From contig PQWQ01000003.1 of assembly GCA_002943765.1 (NCBI GenBank), forward strand, positions 2,975,501 through 3,039,500: 64,000 nucleotides of DNA. Direction: 5' to 3'. This document shows positions 26,207 through 36,647 of this stretch, one piece after another; positions within the stretch are counted from its first letter, which is position 1, and each line of letters opens with the position of its first letter. Made by a program: the position numbers and the translations under genes. The notes under the pieces were generated by a model, which was given only the letters and a program-made list of their open reading frames with translations, was not told the DNA's origin and ran no database searches. The DNA comes from Psoroptes ovis (taxonomy: Eukaryota > Arthropoda > Arachnida > Sarcoptiformes > Psoroptidae).

Positions 26207-28591
26207 TCAACAGATACCGCTGGTAGCTACAGCCGTAGCTAATGATTGTAATTGTAAATAACGATAAATGTAGATACGATAATCTTTACTGGCCAATACA
26301 ACAGAATTATCGTCCATCAATGCAACATCGAAACATTGTGAATGTTTAACTTTTGATTCTAATGCATTCACTAATTGTCCATCTTGTGTGAATATTGTTA
26401 TGTTGAAATTATTATGGTTATCGGCTACCAATATTTCACCACTATCATTAATACAAACACCAATGGGATAATTAGTTAAGCCTTCACCACCAATATTACG
26501 CAGAAATGTACCAGTATATGAAAATACTTTCACACAATGTGCACGATTATCGCTGATGAAAATTTCTTTGTTGTCATTGACAACAACGCCATTTGGAAAT
26601 TCTAAATGTTTACTGCAACCAAATTTATGCATCACATTGCCCATTAAATCGAAAATTATTACACGCATAACTTTACATTCAACAATGATAATATTTCCTT
26701 TGTTATCAACAGTCACGCCACGCGGATGTTGCAGAATGTCAGCACCAAATTTTCGCACAAATTGTCCATATTGATTATAAACTTGAATCTGATGCGTAGG
26801 TGAACGCTCGGTAACGATAATGTCGCCAGATTGTTTGACGACAGCTACACGATTTGGATATAAAAGCTGCCCATCACGTTTGCCACATTCACCAAATTGA
26901 AATTTAAAACGGCCATCTTTATCAAATATTTGTATTCGATGATTATTAGTGTCGGCAACGATAATATCATTTTGTGCATTGACTGCGACGCCAGACGGTT
27001 CAGTAAACTGACCTTCCATAATACCGAATTCACCAAATTTACAATGATAGATCATTTTCTGTCGTTGAACTTGAGATTTAATTGGCATGTTTGATGTTGC
27101 TATTGATGATAATGAAGAATCATGATTATTGATGAGATCAATTGTATCGGAGCCGGTTAAATCGACAAGACCATCGGTAACATTCCATCCAGTGAATAGT
27201 GTCGAATCTGGAGACGAATTAGAACCAGTTCCTCCACCACTTCCACTTGTCAAACCATTTCCATTCATACAGCCAACAGCTGACCATTTATCATATGTGA
27301 ATGGATTGTTTAAAGAATCAGAAATCGATGATGATAATGAACGATTGTTATTGTTTGTACAATGATTTTGAGATATATTGAATGATCCGAAACGATCAAC
27401 AAGACCATTCGATGATGGATCAACAAAACCATTCATTTGTGAATTATTATTATTATTATTATTATTGTTATTATTATTGCTATTATTAAGATGTTGCTGA
27501 TGATGGTGATGATGATAATTGTTATTGTTATTATTCGATCTTGATAAGTATTTGCCACTATTATCAGCTGTTGATGATGTTTTAATGGTACCAATATTTT
27601 GTTTGAGTATCGTTTGTATACCATTATAATTGGCGATGAATTCAAGTTCACCAGAATGATAACTTGAATCGAGATCAATGTTCAATAAGGCTTGTAATTT
27701 ACTATCAATTAATGATTTACAATTGATCATTTCATTTGTACAGTCTTGTCCTTGTTCTAAATAATATAACATTTGTTCAATTTTTCTTAATTGTTCATCA
27801 ATTTTTGATGTAAATATTGTTAAAGATATCAATCGAGCATTATAAACATCTTCCAATTCTTTTAATAGCTCAGTTTTTCCTTTGCTTAATGCTGTAAAAA
27901 TTGCCTGATAAGTATTGTCAATTTCTTGTTGCGCTTTTCCATGTTGACCATGTAATCGATTCGATAATTGTTCTAAATTTTTTTGTTTATGTGATAAACG
28001 ATTTCTACATTCTTGTATTATACGAACAAATTGTTGTGAATCGAATTGTTGTTGTTGATGATTATTATTCAATATTGAATTATTATTATTACTATTATTA
28101 TTGTTATTATTAGCTGTTACGATACCATTACAATATTGACCATTCGTTGTGGTTGCAGTGGTGACCGCTGTTGTTGATGATGATAAATTATTCAATGATG
28201 ACATTGAATTATCATCATTACTACTGCTTAAATTTGATGATGAATTCGATGATGACAGTTGTTGAGAATTATTATTATTACTATTATTATTATTGGAATT
28301 ATTATTGTTTTTCATTAAATTGGTCGTAGCTGATGCTGCAGATGCGGCTGCCGATATTAATTCATTTGCATATTGATCATGATGATGATGTTGATGATGA
28401 AGATGTGAATGATTATTGTTATTATTATTATTATTGTTACTAAAATGATTTGAATGATTATTATTATTATTAATAGCGTTCAAATGATGGCTATTGGTCG
28501 TCGTTGTTGTTGTTGCGGCAACAGCTGCGGCAGCTGTCGAAGTCGTTGACATGGTCGATGACAACGATGAAGTATCGAATGTTGTCATCAT
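26207..28591 (-). CDS. brat: Brat-like NHL-repeat RNA-binding protein without B-boxes
   Basis: Single coding exon, 794 residues. The C-terminal NHL beta-propeller (about 515-790) is nearly the Drosophila Brat sequence: HCKFGEFGIMEGQFTEPSG, VADTNNHRIQIFDKDGRFKF, ERSPTHQIQVYNQYGQFVRK, SDNRAHCVKVFSYTG, DNHNNFNITIFTQDGQL, QCFDVALMDD. In flies this propeller binds UUGUU-type RNA and, with Pumilio, represses translation and stops neuroblast overgrowth. A coiled coil (about 187-330, RNRLSHKQKNLEQLSNRLHG onward) is retained. The first 185 residues are Asn/Ser/Thr/His homopolymers, and no zinc-coordinating B-box Cys/His pattern is present. The start is firm: an in-frame TAA lies at 28604-28606, just downstream of a likely 5' UTR acceptor (TTTCCAG near 28611), so no B-box exon can join in frame through that acceptor. 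Confidence 0.95.
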   Translation of the reverse strand: MMTTFDTSSLSSTMSTTSTAAAAVAATTTTTTNSHHLNAINNNNNHSNHFSNNNNNNNNNHSHLHHQHHHHDQYANELISAAASAASATTNLMKNNNNSNNNNSNNNNSQQLSSSNSSSNLSSSNDDNSMSSLNNLSSSTTAVTTATTTNGQYCNGIVTANNNNNNSNNNNSILNNNHQQQQFDSQQFVRIIQECRNRLSHKQKNLEQLSNRLHGQHGKAQQEIDNTYQAIFTALSKGKTELLKELEDVYNARLISLTIFTSKIDEQLRKIEQMLYYLEQGQDCTNEMINCKSLIDSKLQALLNIDLDSSYHSGELEFIANYNGIQTILKQNIGTIKTSSTADNSGKYLSRSNNNNNNYHHHHHQQHLNNSNNNNNNNNNNNNSQMNGFVDPSSNGLVDRFGSFNISQNHCTNNNNRSLSSSISDSLNNPFTYDKWSAVGCMNGNGLTSGSGGGTGSNSSPDSTLFTGWNVTDGLVDLTGSDTIDLINNHDSSLSSIATSNMPIKSQVQRQKMIYHCKFGEFGIMEGQFTEPSGVAVNAQNDIIVADTNNHRIQIFDKDGRFKFQFGECGKRDGQLLYPNRVAVVKQSGDIIVTERSPTHQIQVYNQYGQFVRKFGADILQHPRGVTVDNKGNIIIVECKVMRVIIFDLMGNVMHKFGCSKHLEFPNGVVVNDNKEIFISDNRAHCVKVFSYTGTFLRNIGGEGLTNYPIGVCINDSGEILVADNHNNFNITIFTQDGQLVNALESKVKHSQCFDVALMDDNSVVLASKDYRIYIYRYLQLQSLATAVATSGIC

Positions 28592-29448
28592 TTTTCTTTT
28601 TCGTTATTTCTGGAAACAAAATAATGAAAAAAAAAACAATGAAAATAAATACGACGAATTATCGTTGAAGATTAATGCTAAGTAATGATAATTGAAAATA
28701 AATTTTCTTGCAATAAAAACAAAAATAAATAAAACCTAACAAAAATCGAAGGAAAAAAAAACAAAAAAACGTGTTCAAAACGAATTTTTCAAAAATCTTC
28801 AAGAGACTATCGTAGAATATTCGTTGATACGATTATACACAATAATATTGTCAATTTTTGCACAAAAAAATAAAGAAAATAATGAAAACACGTTTTTGGT
28901 TTGATAAAAAAAAATACAATGCACCAACACGTAAAACAGAATAAAAACAAAACAAAAATAAAACAATTCAACAATTTAGAATAATAAATTTGAGACTACG
29001 AATCATGTGGATTCTTCAAAAATTCTGATCAATTGATTGAATTCGTTATAATCATTGATATTCATTCAAGAATTTTGTGATTTAGTTATAATAATAATCA
29101 TCACTACAACAAAAGTGTTGATTAATAATCACGACCACAACGAATATTTATGGTCAACAAACAAATCAAACAAAAAAATTCAAATGATTTTGATTTTTAA
29201 ACAAAAGCAAAATAATAAAGCAAACAAAAAATGAATGAAAATCGAAAAAAAAAATTCACAGACAAAAAAATAAAATCGTTACTAATATTCACTGCTGCTG
29301 CTGTTTTTATGTTTGGTGTTGGTGTGTTCGTTTGTGTATTCCAGTCTAATGGTATTGGTATTGGTTAGTGTGCATGTGTGTATGTGCAGCAAAAAAAAAA
29401 AAAATGTTTTAGAAAAATTCAATCAAAACAACCAAAACCAAACAAATA

Positions 29449-29560
<112 letters not shown>

Positions 29561-31493
29561 GAAAATACCAAAATCAAAACGAAGGCAATGTTCTTTTATA
29601 TGCGTGTATGTATGTATGTATGTGTGTGTGTGTGTGTATTTATTATGTTTAATAGTTTTTAATTCACAATTTTTCAATTGAAATTTGTCGTTGTTAGTTT
29701 TTTTGTTTGTTTGTTTGACTGATGATTACGATGATAATAATAGTAATGATGGTGATGATGATGAATATACAAATATATTATTGTTTGTAAGGGTAGAAAG
29801 AAACGCAACAAATATTTGTGTACACCACCACTATTTAACATGTTTTGCTCTATGATTATGTTTTGTTTGTTTGTTGCGTTTTTTTGAGAAATGATGCACT
29901 TAAAGCACCCACAAAAGCATAAAGAAACAAAGAAAATTCTTGGTTAGAAATTTGAATTTGATGACAATAAACCAATGACAATAATCTTTTATCGGCCCCC
30001 ATTCATATTAACATAATGCTTTGATAAAATCTTCGAGGTCTTTGAATCATTCAAAATCATTTTCTTTTGATTAAAAATTGATTGAAGAGCGCCGGTACGC
30101 TTTTTTTAATTTATGCTAAAAAAACAGATGATTGGTCACTTGGTGGTTGATTCTCGAAGATGCCGAAGATGAACATAGACTAATTGACAATTTATCAAAT
30201 CTTCGAGAGATGACCAATAGTTTGTCAAAAAATAAATTGTTTTGTTTTGTTCGCTGATTGGTGGTCGCTTGACGATCTAATGATCATCAAGGATACATGA
30301 TCAGAAGGTTTACACCAAAAGTGTTTTACAAAATTCTATTATTTATATTTGAATTTATGAAAAAGAAACCTTTAAAATTTGTAATTTGTTTGGTTATTTT
30401 TTTCGAATATCAAGCTAAGGTAGTTGTTGTTGTTATCGGTGTTTGATGCTGTCCACCAAGTTCACCAGGTTCAGCATCAGGTTTTCTTGAGAATTTAATA
30501 TCATTATATGTACAAATACACACACACACACATTGATACAAAAGTTGTTCGATCGGTTGTTCAACTTGAACTTTCTATGAAATTCAAAAAACGAATTTCG
30601 AGAAAAATTCTTTGTTTATTTGTTTCGAAAGAATAAAAGAGATTATGAATAATGATGATGATGATCATCATCATCGGTTGACTGGTTGTCAATGGTGATG
30701 ATGGTGTTGATAATCAAAAATGATTATCATGCTTAATGATTATTATTTATCTATTCTTCGAATGTAGCACCACCAAGCAAGTAAAATTGGTGATTTTAAG
30801 TAAGAAAATCTTCGAGTAAAATAGAAATTCGAAAAACTCGAAGAAATCGAAGAATTTGAAATGGATTTTCTATTTTGGTTTGTTTTGAATTTGATATTTT
30901 TATATCGACTAAGACATGTTTAACATTATTACTTACGAATTTTGAAAACTAAATGTTGTGAATTCTTCAATTTGATTTTCTATTTAATATTTTTCTTTTT
31001 TTTTACGAACGATAAACATCCAAGTTCAATGATATTTTCTTCTTCTTCTTCTTCTACTTTTCACTGTTGTCGATTTGTTGGTTTTCTTTAATGTGATAAT
31101 ATGAATATACTAAACATTTTTTTTTTCAGAAAAACATTCTGAAGAAAACAATTATCATTGAAGATTTCGGATTTTGTTTTTTTTCTGATAAACAACAAAA
31201 AAAATTAATCAAAAAAAATATTTCAAACATCAAACAAGTTATTTCATAATTTCATTTGATTTTTTTTTCAATTTTTCGTTTTCTGTTCTGTTTAATGTCA
31301 ATGAATTGCACACCCGAACAGCAAAAAAAATTTTTGAAGAAAAAAAAATAGAAAAAAACCGCCATCAATTTGGTTGTGATGATCATACACATTCACCAAG
31401 TATTTGCCGCCATTACTACCACTCATCATTGTGATTCGAATGGAATAAACCAAAAAAAAAAAAAAAAAAAACACACAAAACAATGAAATCGAA

Positions 31494-31925
31494 AAGAGGG
31501 AGGGAGGGAGGAAGGTAGGTAAAACGACTGAAGAGGAGGAAAAAGATTAGTCTAATGATGAACAGAATTCCAAAAAAAAAAAAAATCGAAAATCAAAAAA
31601 TGGAATTTAATCAAAAAAAAAAAAAAAACGAATGAGGAGGATTAAAAAAAGGAAGAAGCACTAGAAAATATGACAAAATTCGAAAATGTACATGTAAAAT
31701 ATGATGTTTTTGAACATTTTTAAATGAAAAAAGTCATGAGGTGGTAGCGCTCTTCTATTCACAGTGCTTCTACCTTATTTCTTGTAAAAAAAAAAAAATT
31801 CGAAAAAAAAAACACGCCGATTTTTTTTCTTGTTTTTTTGGTGTGGTTGAACTCAAGAAGAGAATTATGAACAAAAGAGGAGGAGGGTAGGGTAGAGATA
31901 GAGGAGCAGAGGAAACAAAAATTCG
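31494..31925 (+). repeat. Purine-rich (GA/GGA) low-complexity block
   Basis: The plus strand is strongly purine-biased, beginning with a GGGA-type tandem (31496-31516) and continuing through repeated aggagg, gaagagg and A-runs to about 31925. Such tracts can form triplex or G-rich structures. No gene is apparent. Confidence 0.6.
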
Positions 31926-34900
31926 AAATTGACACATGAAAAATTATTATTCAAATGAAGAATGAGACAACAAACAAACAAACAAAAAAGAGAGGAGCAA
32001 GACAGTAGAATTTCATCATAATTTCATCTGAATGAATGTATGACTAATATCGAAAATTTTTAATTCATTCAAAAATTCTTCAATGCATTGCATTTGAATA
32101 TGCTTCATGAATGAATTAATGACTCAACTTTTTTTCCGAATTTCATTTTTGAATGGCAATTTTTAAATTATGAAATTTTGAATTTTTCGAAATGAAAAAT
32201 TGAAAAATTATTGGAAAAATTGGAAGATATGTCTCAAAAAAAAAAGCTTTGAGAAAAGACTCATAACTTCGGAATAAACCCTCGAAATGAAACACGTTTC
32301 GAAGAATGAAAAAAAAATTCCTACTCCTCCTCCTGTTGTTCACCTCCGGTACCCTATTTTTCACTTTGCCACTACCACAAAAATCAAAAGAAAAAAAACA
32401 TGGCCATTGCTCTTATTTTTTTCAAACAATAAAAGTAAAGAATGTGTGGTGTACACTGGTTATGTTCCAATGGCTGATGATCCTTAACCCTGAAATTTTT
32501 TTTCTTTTTTTTTCACTTAAATCAATGAATGAATGAAGGAAATCCAAGAGTTCATTTTCAAGGATACTTTTTTTTATGATCGTTTAAATGTCTACCAATG
32601 CGCAATAATGTCCTTGTTCGACCCCCGTCAAGGCCTTTTGAAAAGGTTCCAGACAATGAAAATTATTACAACGAAAATTATTATTTCGATTTTTATTGGA
32701 TGGTACCAATTTATCCTTTTCTTTTGAATAGCTATTCAAACTTTGAAATTCAATTCAATTCATTACTTCAATAAAAGAAAAAAGAAAAAGGTGCAGATTT
32801 CAATGAAGATTGCAAACAATCAAAGAAAGAAAAAAAAATATTGGGTGAAGATTATACATGTATAGCGTAGCAGTCTGTGAATAAATTCATCTCTCCGAAT
32901 AATGTCGACGAACCCTTCGAATTATCTTCATAAATACTTTTGAAAAGTATTTATAATGTTTTGGTATCGACCATTTGGTATTAAATACTAAATATGGATG
33001 AGAAATGTAAAAGAAAAAAAAATCGATTAAACAAAGAGAAGAGAAAATATAAATATTAAGCATCCATTTTAGATGCGGCAACCAAATCATCATCATCTGG
33101 CAACATTCATAATATTAAATCATCATATTGTCTACATTTGAATGCGTGTATGTGCGTGTGTACTCATTCAACCTTGTAAGGTCGTCATTGATCGAACGAA
33201 CTTTGTAGAATCAAAATTATTTTCAAAAACATTGGATTCTTCCATTTTTTTTTCCTTTTTTCTTCTTTTTTCAATTTGACAATTATTGATGATTATAAAT
33301 TCTCTCACAGTAATCTCAGCATATACGAAGAATCTAAATTAGAAAAAATTTGAAATTAGAAAACGAAAAATAAAAATGGAAACTTTCGTCGAAAACATCA
33401 TCATATCGAAAGCCAGATAGATGAAAATGAATGAATTGAAATTAAATGAAAACGAAATATAAAAAAAAATGAATGAAAATCAATTCATATTTCGATATTG
33501 TGTAATAATGATGATGGCGAAATGGATGGATGGATGGATACACTACTACTACCAACAACAAAACATCAAGAGTTATTTGTTGTTGTTGTTGTTGTTGTTT
33601 GTTATATGATGATAATGATGATGATATAATAGTTTTCTCCATTATTTTCAATGAAAAAAAAATTATTGATGTTTATTATTACAATTTATTACTATTAATT
33701 CAAATCTATTGCTGTTGTTGTTGTTGTTGTTCATTGTTGATGATGGTGATAGTTACTGATGCCTATGATAATAATAGCGATGATGATGATGATGATGATG
33801 ATGATGTTGTTGGTGGCCTTCATCACGGCCAACACCCTCGGCGACAAAATCTCGCGGTCGTTTTCATTATCATTATTCATTATTATATTTGTCGACTGCT
33901 TTTTTTTATTTTTGTTCAGAATCGGAGTCGTTTGACTGGTGTAGCATTTCTACTGCTGCTGTTTTTTATATTTTATTTCATAATTATTCAGTGTATTTGA
34001 TGATGATGATGATGATGAAGAGAAGCGCGCGACAAGAGGAGCGATTCATGATTTTTTTTTCTTGTTTTTTCTTCTGGTGTTATTGTACGATGAAATCCTT
34101 GAATTTTTTTTTTTTCATTCAAAAAATGTAAATAAAAATACTTCAAATATAAACACTAGCGACATCTGTTTTCGACAAAATGATTCACAATCAAATCAGT
34201 GTTTCGGATTCTGGCAGACAGATGGCACTTGTTGGCTACAATTTTAATAAATTCGAATTTTTTTGCACTTTTTTTTGTACATTTCGCTATTTTCGAAAAT
34301 GTGAAAAGGAAAAAAAATGAAGATAAATGAGCAAAATACATTGTTCACTGGTGCCAAAATTGTGAAAGTTTTTTTTTTCGTTTTTTTGCTGCATAGTAGT
34401 GGCGATCAGTAGTTGCAGTAGTAGTGGCATTAGTAAACGGTATAATTCGATTTCGATGAATAATGGTAGCAGCACTCGGAAATCAGTGAAAAATGAAACG
34501 AAGAAACAAAGATGTCCAAGTAGCGTCGAATGTTTTTGGTAAATTCGAGCTTTTTTTTTTTTTTTGAACTAAAACAAACGTTTCATACACAAAAACTCAT
34601 TGATTTCAATTTTTTTATTTATTTTTGTTGTTTTCTTTCGTCAATTAGAAAAATGAAAATAAAAAAAATTGAAAATTCATCATACACATCCATCCTTATT
34701 GAAAATTGAATTCATAAAAATCATAAAAAACAAAAAAAAAAAAAAAACATAAATTACATTGGTTATGATTTTTTTTCTAGAAAAAATTAGCAAAATCCGC
34801 AAAAATTAATGAATAAATCAAATCATCTCGAAATAATAATAATTCCACATTTTTATTTCAGTTTTTTATAACATTTTTGTACTCAATAATCAAATTGCAT

Positions 34901-36647
34901 CATTTTTCATCTTGTTGATAATATATAGAAATAAAGATTGGCGAAATTATCAATCATTTCAAGTCAATTAATGTGTGTTTGATCTTCAATATAATAGAAT
35001 TAGATTTGTCCGGTATTTATGTACTCTTTTCTCATTCTATGCAAATCCGGTGTGCCAAAACCTTAATAAACGATTGGAAAAATTGTTTTCTGAATTTCGT
35101 CTCAAATTAATTCTTGTTTTATGCCCTATTTGATTTTTTAAAATTTAATTAGTGCCTCTACGACCAATTAATTGAAAAATTATCATCAAGTAAACCTTTT
35201 GATCTTCAATGAAAAAAAATTAATTTCAAAATTCAATAATAAAGCATTCTTTCCTTTGAGTTCTTTCAAAATAAATTGTTGTCTCATCATGATGTTCTCA
35301 TCAAACAAATATCTATAAACGAACAAACGAAAAATTCAAGCATATACCAAATTTAATTGAAATAATCTCATCATTATTCCGCAATCATTATCAACAAACA
35401 ATCATCAAATATCATTTTAATATGATTCCATTTTTGTATATTTTCATCAATTAAAAAATAAAATTTGTGATATATAAAGTGAAACAAATGTGAACAAAAT
35501 ATTTAAAAATATACAGAATAAAAAGTAAAATATTATTTTCATAATATCATACGGCAAAAAATCTAGTTTTAAAGAATTTATCTACAATTTCATTAGTATT
35601 TCGATTGATTAATCTAATAATTAAACGACAATAAATTGATCATTCTTATTTTTCAGCAATAATTATTTGAAAATTTAGTATCTCAAAAGTAACCAAATGA
35701 ATAAAACTTCCCTTTAAATTTGAATATGTGTGATTTAAACAAATGAATCTATTATTTGGATGATTTTTTGAACAATTTCGATCAAAAAAAAAAAAAAAAA
35801 ATTTGCACAACGACTAAATTGAAATATATCTCAAAACTAACATATAAATCTTATTTTTTGACCTTGTTTCATTTTATTTTATACAAGCACACATAAACAT
35901 AAACATACAATCATACACATGCACACATGAAATAATATTCTTGTTTAGAAACGTTCGTTTGTAAAATTATTATCATTATTATTATTCATATTTTTTGCCT
36001 TTTCATTTCTTTCTATTACTGTTATGGTGTTGTCTATGTGTGCGGTATAAATATTATTAAGTTTATTTTCTCCCAACACTTACCCATTCTAACAATTGTA
36101 CGATTGTTAAAAAAAATTTGTACGAATATTTCTGAAAACGCCGCATATACACTTGCACATACATTAATGAATAAGCATTGAATTAGAGAGAGTGAAAATT
36201 GGTTGCTAAAAAAAACATCATCGTCATTGTATTATTACAAAGATATCACGTTGTTTGCAATTTTTATTGTGCATTAGGAAGAAACAAACGGCAAAAAAAA
36301 AGAAAAGAATTATTAGAAATTCACTACAAAAACATTGTAAATTTTCATTGTAGAAATTTTTGTTTTTTATAATTTTTGTTACTTTTTTTGTTATTTTTTT
36401 TTATTAAAAACAAGCAAACAACATTTCGCATATTCTCATATTAACAAACACAAACATATGATAAAATTACATAAACATTCGAACATTATTTGGTAACCGA
36501 CTGTGAATTATATTCTTTTGCATAGAAAAACAAATTGCGATATTTCTATTTAAGAAAACAAAATTTATAATAATAATTAAGAAATCAAATAATAAAACAA
36601 TACTAATCAATTGTTAATTAATCTCATTAACTATTTAAAAAACAAAA

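Noticed and set aside
33530..34000. 156-codon open frame with Cys, Asp and hydrophobic runs
   Set aside because: Built from TTG and GAT trinucleotide repeats; no domain, no splice structure, no family resemblance.
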